From Ruminococcaceae bacterium YAD3003 (lineage in GTDB: Bacteria; Bacillota; Clostridia; Saccharofermentanales; Saccharofermentanaceae): DNA of 64,000 nt. Positions 45,204 to 52,718 of this stretch are shown here, in pieces. Positions within the stretch are counted from its first letter, which is position 1. Each line of letters starts with the position of its first letter. Position numbers and translations under genes: made by a program. The stretch spans positions 248,001 to 312,000 of the forward strand of contig FNPA01000001.1 of the NCBI GenBank assembly GCA_900107185.1, written 5' to 3'. The notes below the pieces were generated by a model that was not told where the DNA came from, ran no database searches, and saw only the letters and a list, made by a program, of their open reading frames with translations.

Positions 45204-45450
45204 TTTACCCCAAAGGGGCTGTTTTGAGTGCTTTGGGGTAAATTTCACCCTATTTTTTTACCCCAACCCTGTCGAAAATGCGTACTTGGGGTAAAAAGGC
45301 TTTCAATTTTACCCCAAGTGATTGATTATTGGTGGTTTGGGGTAAATTTTCGCTTGGAATTTTACCCCAAGAGGCCTGTTTTCGAGCGTTTGGGGTAAAG
45401 CAATTTGTAGTCGTGCCCCAACCGGACGATTTTGAACACTTTGGGGCACG
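45204..45450. repeat. Array B: five 39-bp inverted-repeat units
   Basis: Units at 45204-45242, 45257-45295, 45308-45346, 45361-45399 and 45412-45450 are each exactly 39 bp with 21-nt interiors. The first four have TTTACCCCA/TGGGGTAAA; the fifth has CGTGCCCCA/TGGGGCACG, where both arms changed together and pairing is kept. Spacers run 14, 12, 14, 12 nt, the same phase as array A. TTTTCGA, TTTTGA or CGAAAA occurs at matching places in four interiors. The array fills the gap between two convergent genes. Confidence 0.9.
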
Positions 45451-45470
45451 CGGCACTCACAAGCACTCAC

Positions 45471-45505
45471 AAAAACAAAAAGGAACTGCCCGAACGGACA
45501 GCTCC
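45471..45505 (-). terminator. Terminator after the rubrerythrin fusion
   Basis: On the minus strand GGAGCTGTCC pairs with GGGCAGTTCC around GTTC, followed by TTTTTGTTTTT. It lies about 25 nt past the stop codon of the fusion gene. Confidence 0.85.
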
Positions 45506-45528
45506 CGAAGCTTCAAACATATCAGTTA

Positions 45529-46746
45529 TCAGTAATTCTCAGCGTTTACTTCGAAGTAGCTCTGAGGATGAGCGCATACAGGGCACATTTCAGGAGCCTT
45601 TGTACCAACTACGATATGACCGCAGTTTCTGCACTCCCAAACCTTAACTTCGCTCTTAGCAAAAACTTCCTGAGCCTCAACGTTCTTGAGGAGAGCTCTG
45701 TATCTCTCTTCGTGATGCTTCTCAATAGCGCCAACCATTCTGAACTTAGCTGCGAGTGCCGGGAAGCCCTCTGCCTCAGCTGTCTTAGCGAAATCTTCGT
45801 ACATGTCTGTCCACTCGTAGTTCTCGCCGTCAGCTGCAGCTGCAAGGTTCTCTGCTGTTGTGCCGATGCCCTCGAGCTCCTTGAACCACATCTTAGCGTG
45901 CTCCTTCTCGTTGTCAGCTGTCTTAAGGAAGAGTGCTGCGATCTGCTCATAGCCTTCTTTCTTAGCCTTGGATGCGAAATAGGTGTACTTATTTCTAGCC
46001 TGTGATTCACCTGCGAAAGCAGCCTGAAGATTCTTCTCTGTCTGTGTACCTGCGTACTTGTTTGCCATTTTTGATTCCTCCTGAGTTTTGTTTATTGTTA
46101 TTTCTTTTGTTATTTCTTTTGAGGGAGCCTGAGCATCCAAAGGGATGAAGTAGCTCGCATCATGTTTGCACCACGGACAGATAAAATCAGAGGGGAGCTC
46201 ATCACCTTCGTAGATATATCCGCAGACTGTGCAAATGAAGCCCTTCTTCGGTGCGGCCCCTACATTTGCGCCCGGTTTCTGCTTGATGTTCTTCTGGTAG
46301 AACGCATATGTAACTGAAGGATCGCCTGATAAGACTTCCCCGTCAGTAACGTCTGCCAGGAACAGTGTGTGGGTTCCGAGATCAGTCTTGCTTACTACCC
46401 TGGCCGACAAATATGCATTTGTCTCGTTTGCGATATAGGTAATTCCGTTAGCAGCGCGCTTATACTCAATGCTCTCGAACTTGTCGATATCCTTGCCGCT
46501 CTGGAAACCGAAATGCTTATATGTCTCGAATTTAGATCCTTCGGTGAGGATCGAAACATTAAACTCGCCGGTCTTGGAGATCATGTCGTGTGTGAAGTTA
46601 AGCTTGTTAACCGCAACTACGATCCTGTTCGGTTCAGTAGTCACCTGTGTTACCGTGTTGACGATACATCCGTTATCTTTGTCACCGTCTTTCGCAGTGA
46701 GAACAAAGAGTCCGTAAGACAGGTTATACATGGCTTTGCTGTTCAT
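45529..46746 (-). CDS. Flavin reductase-rubredoxin-rubrerythrin fusion
   Basis: A 405-residue protein. Residues ~1-160 are a flavin reductase domain (FMN-binding, flavoredoxin-like), ~165-205 a rubredoxin with [10 protein letters not shown] and CPWCKHD, as in high-molecular-weight rubredoxin. After a linker, residues 227-405 are a complete rubrerythrin: four-helix diiron domain with [24 protein letters not shown] and EKHHEERY, then a C-terminal [18 protein letters not shown] rubredoxin domain. The whole would pass electrons from NAD(P)H to reduce peroxide in an anaerobe. The ATG at 46746 has AAAGGGG upstream. A second perfect ribosome site lies inside the gene before residue 227, so free rubrerythrin is probably made too. 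Confidence 0.88.
   Translation of the reverse strand: MNSKAMYNLSYGLFVLTAKDGDKDNGCIVNTVTQVTTEPNRIVVAVNKLNFTHDMISKTGEFNVSILTEGSKFETYKHFGFQSGKDIDKFESIEYKRAANGITYIANETNAYLSARVVSKTDLGTHTLFLADVTDGEVLSGDPSVTYAFYQKNIKQKPGANVGAAPKKGFICTVCGYIYEGDELPSDFICPWCKHDASYFIPLDAQAPSKEITKEITINKTQEESKMANKYAGTQTEKNLQAAFAGESQARNKYTYFASKAKKEGYEQIAALFLKTADNEKEHAKMWFKELEGIGTTAENLAAAADGENYEWTDMYEDFAKTAEAEGFPALAAKFRMVGAIEKHHEERYRALLKNVEAQEVFAKSEVKVWECRNCGHIVVGTKAPEMCPVCAHPQSYFEVNAENY
46066..46082 (-). promoter_or_regulatory. Internal ribosome-binding site and start codon of rubrerythrin
   Basis: AGGAGG (46077-46082 on the minus strand) stands eight bases before ATG at 46068, which begins [13 protein letters not shown], the natural N-terminus of rubrerythrins. 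The site is in frame with the upstream flavin reductase-rubredoxin part. It should yield a separate 179-residue rubrerythrin besides the fusion. Confidence 0.75.
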
Positions 46747-46866
46747 GCTGTTCCCCTTTCTTCTGGTGTAGCGCCTGTAAGGCATAGATATATTATAGGG
46801 GATAGCATTCCGTTTTTGGGTGAATTATTAGTAAATTGTCTAAAAAAATTTACCGCCCGAAAACAA

Positions 46867-47118
46867 TTACCCGTTCAGCTTCTCATCTATCGCTCTGGCG
46901 AGCTGGTCAGCACAGGAAGTACCCTTCATGTTGCAGTCGTTGCCCCTTAAGATCTCAGCCACTTCTTTTGCATCCTTGCCTTCGACGAGTTTGCCGATAG
47001 CCTTGAGGTTGCCGTTGCAGCCACCTATGAACTTAACGTTATAGAGCTTACCGTCTTCGATATCAAAATCGATCTTCATTGCGCATACACCGCGGGGGCT
47101 GAAAGTAATATGTTCCAT
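46867..47118 (-). CDS. TSCPD domain protein
   Basis: An 83-residue protein. FIGGCNGNLKAIGKLVEG and GTSCADQLARAI, with two further cysteines (VCAMK; DCNMK), match the small TSCPD-domain family (TIGR03905-like) common in Clostridia. The same domain also occurs at the C-terminus of some ribonucleotide reductases. Cysteine placement suggests metal or redox chemistry, but no function is established. It is divergent from the GNAT gene and not clearly in an operon. Confidence 0.8.
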   Translation of the reverse strand: MEHITFSPRGVCAMKIDFDIEDGKLYNVKFIGGCNGNLKAIGKLVEGKDAKEVAEILRGNDCNMKGTSCADQLARAIDEKLNG

Positions 47119-47248
47119 GGGTGTTTCCTCTTTAATTCAATTTATATCGAAGATTATCTTCCTGCCGTGTCGCCAGGTCAAGAAACAACTCTTAAAAATC
47201 CGTTATTGCGGTACAATTGGACCATAAATCTATAAAGGAACACATAAT

Positions 47249-47740
47249 ATGTATATAGAAATACTGCTCCCGGACGACGATAAGGAAATAACAGAGATGA
47301 GCGTGATGGCGACCGCCATTCTCCGCGACTACTACGATCCGATAATCGGCAAAGCACAGAACGACTATATGCTTAAACTGTTCCAGTCTGAAGATGCCAT
47401 CCGTGACCAGCTAGCCCACGGCTACCGCTACTATTTCGTGAGAGAAGATGAAAAAGACTTGGGCTTTTTCGCCTTCTACCCCAGAGAGGACGCCCTCTAT
47501 TTAAGCAAGCTCTACCTGTACAAAGAGCACCGCGGCAAAGGATACGCCAGACCGATTCTTGAGATGCTCAAGACCCAAACAAAAGAGCTCGGTCTTACCA
47601 AGATCGAGCTCAATGTAAACAAAAATAACCCTACTAAATTCATCTACGAGAAGCTGGGCTTCACGGTGGCGCGGGAAGAGAAAAATGACATCGGAAACGG
47701 CTTTTATATGGACGATTATGTGTACGCCCTAAAGGTGTAA
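47249..47740 (+). CDS. GNAT family N-acetyltransferase
   Basis: A 163-residue GNAT protein with the acetyl-CoA loop YLYKEHRGKGYARPILEML and the C-terminal ELNVNKNNPTKFIYEKLGF segment. Such enzymes acetylate amines of small molecules or proteins; the substrate is unknown. AAAGGAA precedes the ATG. It converges with mgtE, leaving only 17 nt between stops. Confidence 0.87.
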   Translation: MYIEILLPDDDKEITEMSVMATAILRDYYDPIIGKAQNDYMLKLFQSEDAIRDQLAHGYRYYFVREDEKDLGFFAFYPREDALYLSKLYLYKEHRGKGYARPILEMLKTQTKELGLTKIELNVNKNNPTKFIYEKLGFTVAREEKNDIGNGFYMDDYVYALKV

Positions 47741-47757
47741 CACTGTTACAAAGCCAT

Positions 47758-49152
47758 TTAGAAGTGCATTACGTTGATCAGGAGTAACCAGCTCATACCG
47801 TAGTAGCAGCCTACCGCAATAAGGTCGTTGACGGTCGTGATCAGGGGTCCTGAAGCAACCGCAGGGTCGACCTTGATCTTCTTGAAGAACAGCGGGATCA
47901 GTGTTCCGACTATTGATGAGAAGATCATGGAGACGAGGAGAGCCACACCGATGCAGCCGCTTACCGCGAATGCGAATGCGGGCTCGCGCTGCTTCATTAC
48001 CATCAGGTAGATGCCGATCAGAACGACCGAAGCAATACCCAAAATGAGACCGACGCTTAAACCGACTCTTGCTTCCTTAAATACCAACTTAAACTTCTGC
48101 GCTGCCGTAAGATTCTCATCCGTGAGAACTCTGATCGTTACAGCGAGTGACTGAGTACCGACATTACCTGCCATGTCGAGGATCAATGACTGGAATGCCA
48201 TGATTATCGTCAGATGTGCAATGACACCCTCGAAAACACCAACCAGTGAAGATACGAGCATACCCAGACAGAGCAATATGAGCAGCCACGGCATTCTCTT
48301 CCTGATACTCTGTCCCAGAGGCTCCTTAATATCTTCTTCCGCAATGAGGCCGGCGAGCTTAACGTAGTCTTCACCGAGCTCATCATCGACTACTTCGACG
48401 ATACTTTGTGATGTGATAACTCCGAGTATCTTGTTGTCTTCATCTAGTACAGGGATCAAGTCCTCTGAATAATCCTTAAGCTTCTCGATACAATCGTCGA
48501 TCTGCTCGTTAGCGTATACATAAGGGAACGACGTAACGATCAATGTGTTGAGGTCCGTCGTGCTCCTTGCCGTAATGAGATCTTTTAATGTAAGAGCGCC
48601 GTAGAACAATCCCTCGTCATCTTCTACGAAGAGTGTTGAGATGTTGTCGTTCTCTTCTGCCTGTGTAACGAGCGCACTCATTGCCTGCTTGACTGTAAGG
48701 TCCAGACCGATACGGATGAAGTTCGCAGTCATCTTTGAACCGATCTCATCTTCATCGTAGGATGCGATGATACTGATCTCTTTTCTGACCTCATTATCGA
48801 GGGCCTCAATGATGAGTCCTCTTCTCTCCTTATCGAGTTCTCTTAAGACATCAGCAGCAGTGTCGGTCTCGAGTTCAGAGACAACGGCAGCCGCGCGTCT
48901 GATATCCATCTCGGCAATGTAAATACCTGCCTGCTCTTCTTCCAGACACTCGAATGCTTCAGCGAGCAAAGTCTTACCGCAGACTCTGAAGAGCTTCTTT
49001 CGCTCAGTATCAGTGAGCTCCTCCAGGATCTGAGCAATATCACTCGCGTGATAATCTTCCAGTTTGTAATGAATTACCCTTGGGGAATCGTTACCCCTCA
49101 TCAGCGAGATTATCTCGTCCTGATAATCTCTTCTTATTTCCTTCTCTGCCAT
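47758..49152 (-). CDS. mgtE: Magnesium transporter MgtE
   Basis: A 464-residue channel. The cytoplasmic N domain (~1-130; VSELETDTAADVLRELDKER) and two CBS domains (~135-260) sense Mg2+, and five C-terminal membrane helices (from about LLILLCLGMLVSSLVGVFEG) form the pore, including VGTQSLAVTIRVL and SGPLITTVNDLIAV with the pore Asp. The ATG at 49152 (MAEKEIRR) is chosen because AGGAGGG is seven bases upstream; a longer reading frame would run into the leader terminator. An M-box aptamer and terminator precede the gene, matching Mg2+-controlled expression. Confidence 0.95.
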   Translation of the reverse strand: MAEKEIRRDYQDEIISLMRGNDSPRVIHYKLEDYHASDIAQILEELTDTERKKLFRVCGKTLLAEAFECLEEEQAGIYIAEMDIRRAAAVVSELETDTAADVLRELDKERRGLIIEALDNEVRKEISIIASYDEDEIGSKMTANFIRIGLDLTVKQAMSALVTQAEENDNISTLFVEDDEGLFYGALTLKDLITARSTTDLNTLIVTSFPYVYANEQIDDCIEKLKDYSEDLIPVLDEDNKILGVITSQSIVEVVDDELGEDYVKLAGLIAEEDIKEPLGQSIRKRMPWLLILLCLGMLVSSLVGVFEGVIAHLTIIMAFQSLILDMAGNVGTQSLAVTIRVLTDENLTAAQKFKLVFKEARVGLSVGLILGIASVVLIGIYLMVMKQREPAFAFAVSGCIGVALLVSMIFSSIVGTLIPLFFKKIKVDPAVASGPLITTVNDLIAVGCYYGMSWLLLINVMHF

Positions 49153-49189
49153 TTGTTTCCCTCCTAAAAGTAAACAAACGACGGGAACA

Positions 49190-49360
49190 AAAAACCTCCG
49201 AAATGCGAACATTCAGAGGTCAACGATACATCATTTAGCCCTTAAGGTCTGATACGGTGTCAAGCATCTGGCACTTTAAGGAACAAAGGATATTTCGCGC
49301 ACGTTTCCCTCGTTTGTCGCAACTGTCACCAGCGTCCACCGTATTCACCTCACTTTGTAA
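49190..49360 (-). ncRNA. M-box (ykoK) magnesium riboswitch with terminator
   Basis: Read on the minus strand the leader has AGTGAGGTGAATACGGTGGA, the peripheral GGTGACAG segment, CCAGATGCTTGACACCGTAT and GGGCTAAATGATGTATCGTT, matching conserved M-box blocks (GGTGAGG, GATGCTTG, GCTAAA ... CGATTGA). ATACGGTG pairs with CACCGTAT to close the fold. It is followed by a terminator, ACCTCTGAATG-TTCG-CATTTCGGAGGT then TTTTTT (49190-49220). High Mg2+ should favour the terminator and switch off mgtE. The assignment is by motif reading, without a covariance search. Confidence 0.82.
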
Positions 49361-49389
49361 ATGGGATTGGGGCTTTATCCCCGTTCGAA

Positions 49390-49418
49390 ATTCTATCACG
49401 CTAAAACCCATTTGTTAA
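49390..49418 (-). promoter_or_regulatory. mgtE promoter
   Basis: On the minus strand TTAACA (49413-49418) and TAGAAT (49390-49395) are 17 nt apart, about 30 bp upstream of the M-box. The remaining stretch to 49599 holds only AT-rich sequence with TTTTCGAG and no further gene. Confidence 0.65.
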
Positions 49419-49599
49419 CCCCGAAAATCAAGTGTTTGGAAGAATTTTCGAGTTTTTTTAGATAGTCAATCCATATCCTAAATGCCCAAAAAATCCGCCT
49501 TCAGTTTTTCAATAACGTAAATGACAGGTTTATACACATTCAGCTTTTGGCACTGTACAATGTTTTTATCGGCACAATGCCCGGAAGGAGGACATGAAC

Positions 49600-50145
49600 A
49601 TGCGCAAAAAAGAACGCCTGATGGGTCTGATAATGGCCATCATTATGTCCGTAGCCATGGGCATTCTCGCTTCATTCATCGTCTTATGGAGCAATCCCCA
49701 GGCAGCCGGCGGACAGCCTGTAGTCATGACCTATCTGGTCAACATCGTCCTGTCTGTCGTAGTCGGTATAGTCGTCGCACTGGTAATCCCTCTGGGTAAG
49801 ATCGGCAAAACCCTCACCATGAAGGCCAACGCCAATCCGCCCTCTATTAAATATACTCTTATCTACTCTATACCTATGGCGATCGGAAATACTCTCTTCG
49901 TAGGTCTGACCGTCAGCCTGTTTGGTGTATTGATGGGCAGAAGGAACATGCCGCCCGAAGTTGCTCACTCAATTCCACTCGTTCCCATGTGGCTCGGCAG
50001 CTGGGCAAAACTCATTATCCCGACACTTATCGTCAGCTATGTTCTGGCAGTACTCCTGTCACCGTTGATCGCCCGTGCAATAGGTCTCGGCGGTCCTCCG
50101 CGTGGCAAAGGCGGACCCGGCGGTCCTCCTCCCGGAGTGAAATAA
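49600..50145 (+). CDS. Small four-helix membrane protein (DUF2798-like)
   Basis: A 181-residue protein with four hydrophobic segments (LIMAIIMSVAMGILASFIVL; YLVNIVLSVVVGIVVALVIP; YSIPMAIGNTLFVGLTVSLF; LIIPTLIVSYVLAVLLSPLI) and a Gly/Pro-rich tail. The layout resembles DUF2798-type proteins, but I am not certain of the family. The ATG at 49600 is eight bases after AGGAGG; an ATG two codons earlier is too close to that site. No function can be assigned. Confidence 0.65.
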   Translation: MRKKERLMGLIMAIIMSVAMGILASFIVLWSNPQAAGGQPVVMTYLVNIVLSVVVGIVVALVIPLGKIGKTLTMKANANPPSIKYTLIYSIPMAIGNTLFVGLTVSLFGVLMGRRNMPPEVAHSIPLVPMWLGSWAKLIIPTLIVSYVLAVLLSPLIARAIGLGGPPRGKGGPGGPPPGVK

Positions 50146-50153
50146 GTATTTAC

Positions 50154-50186
50154 AAAAAGGGACGCCTCACTTGAGACGTCCTTTTT
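50154..50186. terminator. Terminator after the four-helix protein gene
   Basis: GGACGCCTC and GAGACGTCC pair around ACTT with AAAAA before and TTTTT after, so it can work in both directions. Confidence 0.85.
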
Positions 50187-50207
50187 GTCTTTATTTACAT
50201 GTCTAGG

Positions 50208-50310
50208 ATTTTGTCTAGGAAAAATGGGGGTAATAGCTATACAAAAACCTGGAAAACTTGAAATGCCAACTTTTTGTCTAGGATTTTCGAGCACTTTTCC
50301 TAGACAAAAA
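50208..50310. repeat. Array D: 40-bp inverted-repeat units (TTTTTGTCTAGGA family)
   Basis: The clear unit at 50271-50310 has perfect 13-bp arms, TTTTTGTCTAGGA and TCCTAGACAAAAA, around TTTTCGAGCACTTT. A second unit at 50208-50247 has a good left arm (ATTTTGTCTAGGA) and a right arm that matches at 10 of 13 positions at exactly the same 40-bp span. A further GTCTAGGA half-site begins at 50201. The elements lie between two convergent genes. AGACAAAAA is shared with array C. Confidence 0.75.
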
Positions 50311-50322
50311 CCTGTACATAAA

Positions 50323-51456
50323 TTATGCGTTCGTCTCGAACTTCTCAACGCCTTCCTTGAGGATCTCAATGATCGGCAGGTGCTGAGGGCAGACGCCTTC
50401 GCACTGGCCGCATCCGATACAGTCAGATGCCTTGCCGTTTCCATCTCTTCCTATGAGTCCGTTGTAGAAGAACTGCGGTCTCATGTCGCCCGGGAACTTA
50501 CGCTTCGTATTGATAGCGCTAATGATATCAGGAATGCTGATGCTCATGGGGCATCCGTCAACGCAGTATCTGCATGCTGTGCATCCGATCTGCTCTACTC
50601 TGAACATCGCTTCGACAACCTTATCGATCGCTGCCTTCTCTTCATCAGACAAAGGCTCGAAATTCTTGAACGTATTCATGTTGTCTTCCATCTGCTCCTG
50701 AGTGGTCATACCGCTTAAGATAGTAGCAATTCCGGGAAGGCTTGCGACATAACGGAATGCCCATGAAGCGATGGATTTGTCGGGACGTACACTCTTCAGG
50801 ATTTCAGTGCACTCTTCATCGTGGTTTGCGAGCTTACCGCCCTTGCAGGGTTCCATGACGATGATCGGAATATTTCTCTCAGCGAGGATCTGATAGAGCT
50901 CGCCGGAGTGAACGATCTTGTCGTCCCAGTCAGCGTAGTTAAGCTGGATCTGAACGAACTCGATCTCAGGGTGGCTGTCTACGATCTTTACGAGGAGCTC
51001 AGGTGTGCCGTGATATGAGAAACCGAGATGCTTGATCTTACCCTCTTCCCTCTTTTGAATGCCCCAGTTGAAGCAGTCGTATTTTACGTATGTATCGTAG
51101 TTGTTGCCGTCTTCAATACTGTGAAGGAGATAATAATCAAAGTAGTCGACGCCGCATCTTTCGAGCTGTTCATTAAAAATCTTGTCCCTGTCTTCGAAAG
51201 AATGAATAGACCAAGCGGGGAGCTTTGTAGCAATGGTGAAGGAATCTCTGGGATATCTCTTAACGATGGCTTCCTTTACGGCCTTCTCGGAGTTACCGCC
51301 ATGATAAACATATGCCGTGTCGAAATAGTTGAATCCGGCAGCCATGTACGCATCAACCATTTTGCAAACCTTGTCGATATCAATGACCCCGTCTGTTTCC
51401 GGAAGTCTCATAAGACCAAAACCAATCTTGGGCATCTCGTTGATATTAACGCTCAT
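50323..51456 (-). CDS. Aldo/keto reductase with C-terminal 2x[4Fe-4S] ferredoxin domain
   Basis: A 377-residue protein. The N-terminal TIM barrel is an aldo/keto reductase (GFGLMRLPETDGVIDIDKVC; YFDTAYVYHGGNSEKAV with the catalytic Tyr; YYLLHSIEDG). The C-terminal ~90 residues hold two cluster motifs, CTACRYCVDGCP and CIGCGQCEGVCP. This ferredoxin-fused group is common in anaerobes; electrons may come from ferredoxin as well as NAD(P)H. The substrate is unknown. The ATG at 51456 has AGGAGG nearby. Repeat units flank both ends of the gene. Confidence 0.92.
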   Translation of the reverse strand: MSVNINEMPKIGFGLMRLPETDGVIDIDKVCKMVDAYMAAGFNYFDTAYVYHGGNSEKAVKEAIVKRYPRDSFTIATKLPAWSIHSFEDRDKIFNEQLERCGVDYFDYYLLHSIEDGNNYDTYVKYDCFNWGIQKREEGKIKHLGFSYHGTPELLVKIVDSHPEIEFVQIQLNYADWDDKIVHSGELYQILAERNIPIIVMEPCKGGKLANHDEECTEILKSVRPDKSIASWAFRYVASLPGIATILSGMTTQEQMEDNMNTFKNFEPLSDEEKAAIDKVVEAMFRVEQIGCTACRYCVDGCPMSISIPDIISAINTKRKFPGDMRPQFFYNGLIGRDGNGKASDCIGCGQCEGVCPQHLPIIEILKEGVEKFETNA

Positions 51457-51564
51457 AGCAGTACCTCCTGACTAAATGAAAAATATATTCTGATTATAGC
51501 AAAGGGGTTATGCCGATTATTTCTGATTCGGGTTGAAATATATCAATTTGGAGTTTTTGTGTTT

Positions 51565-51654
51565 GTGTAGTTTTTCGGCCCGTTTTTAGGACAAAACTAC
51601 ATAAAATGCCAGATTTGTATAGTTTTTTGGCTTTTTTCAGCTCGAAAACTACAC
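51565..51654. repeat. Array E: two 38-bp inverted-repeat units (GTGTAGTTTT family)
   Basis: Units at 51565-51602 (GTGTAGTTTT/AAAACTACAT) and 51617-51654 (GTATAGTTTT/AAAACTACAC) are each 38 bp with 18-nt interiors, start to start 52 bp and a 14-nt spacer, close to the geometry of arrays A and B. GCTCGAAAA overlaps the second right arm. They lie in the 275-bp gap between the aldo/keto reductase start and the cysK 3' end. Confidence 0.75.
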
Positions 51655-51657
51655 ATG

Positions 51658-51692
51658 CGAAAAGAGACCGCCTCATCTCCTGAGACGGTCCC
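51658..51692 (-). terminator. Terminator after cysK
   Basis: On the minus strand GGGACCGTCTC pairs with GAGGCGGTCTC around AGGAGAT, followed by TTTT, about 40 nt past the cysK stop. Confidence 0.8.
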
Positions 51693-51731
51693 TTTGGTTT
51701 TTATGGCATATGAGTTTTTTATATCTAACTA

Positions 51732-52664
51732 TTAATCTGCGAACAAAGGTGTTGAGAGGTAACGGTCACCTGTATCAGGGAGCAGAGCTACGATTGTCTT
51801 ACCCTTATTCTCAGGACGCTTAGCGAGCTCGATTGCTGCCCAGAGAGCTGCACCGGAAGAAATTCCTACGAGTACGCCTTCGTTCTTGCCGAGGAGCTTA
51901 CCTGTAGCGAATGCATCGTCGTTAGTAACAGGAATAACTTCATCGTAAACACCTGTGTTGAGAACTTCAGGTACGAAGCCAGCGCCGATACCCTGGATCT
52001 TGTGCGCACCGGCAGTGCCCTTACTCAGAACGGGAGAGTCAGCAGGCTCAACTGCAACTACCTTAACTGAAGCCTTCTGTGACTTAAGATATTCGCCAAC
52101 ACCTGTAACTGTTCCGCCTGTGCCGACACCAGCTACGAAGATGTCTACTTCACCGTCTGTATCTTCCCAGATTTCAGGACCTGTTGTTTCTTTGTGAGCC
52201 TTAGGATTTGCAGGGTTGATGAACTGGCCGGCAATGATGCTGTTAGGAATCTCAGCCTGGAGTTCCTCAGCCTTTGCGATAGCGCCCTTCATTCCCTTTG
52301 AGCCTTCTGTAAGAACGAGCTCTGCACCGTAAGCCTTGATAAGCTGTCTTCTCTCAACGCTCATCGTCTCAGGCATTGTGATGATGAGGCGATAACCCTT
52401 AGCAGCTGCAACAGATGCGAGACCGATACCTGTATTACCGCTGGTAGGCTCGATGATTACGCTGCCTTCCTTAAGTCTGCCGGAAGCCTCTGCGTCTTCG
52501 ATGATTGCCTTCGCAATACGATCCTTAACGCTTCCTGCGGGATTGAAATATTCGAGCTTTGCAACGAGCTTTGCTTCGAGTCCCAAAGACTTCTCGAGAT
52601 GTGTGAGTTCAAGAAGCGGTGTCTTGCCGATAAGCTGGTCAGCTGATGTATATACCTTAGACAT
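51732..52664 (-). CDS. cysK: Cysteine synthase (O-acetylserine sulfhydrylase)
   Basis: A 310-residue PLP enzyme: IGKTPLLEL, the PLP Lys in [11 protein letters not shown], the phosphate-binding [10 protein letters not shown] and [13 protein letters not shown], ending with [14 protein letters not shown]. It joins sulfide to O-acetylserine to give cysteine. It lies 54 nt after metY with its own AGGAGG site, and both belong to the operon with the cysteine-rich leader peptide, so cysteine availability probably controls it. Confidence 0.96.
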   Translation of the reverse strand: MSKVYTSADQLIGKTPLLELTHLEKSLGLEAKLVAKLEYFNPAGSVKDRIAKAIIEDAEASGRLKEGSVIIEPTSGNTGIGLASVAAAKGYRLIITMPETMSVERRQLIKAYGAELVLTEGSKGMKGAIAKAEELQAEIPNSIIAGQFINPANPKAHKETTGPEIWEDTDGEVDIFVAGVGTGGTVTGVGEYLKSQKASVKVVAVEPADSPVLSKGTAGAHKIQGIGAGFVPEVLNTGVYDEVIPVTNDDAFATGKLLGKNEGVLVGISSGAALWAAIELAKRPENKGKTIVALLPDTGDRYLSTPLFAD

Positions 52665-52718
52665 ATATAGTCCTCCTGTTTAAACTGCTAAATAGTATTA
52701 TATCGCTTTTAACGGAAA

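Noticed and set aside
46069-46140. A frameshift or sequencing error joining two genes in the rubrerythrin fusion
   Set aside because: The frame is open without interruption through a plausible linker, so I keep the fusion, while noting that the internal start probably still works.
49153-49212. A longer N-terminus for MgtE
   Set aside because: The extension would be read from the leader terminator hairpin; AGGAGGG seven bases before 49152 fixes the start there.
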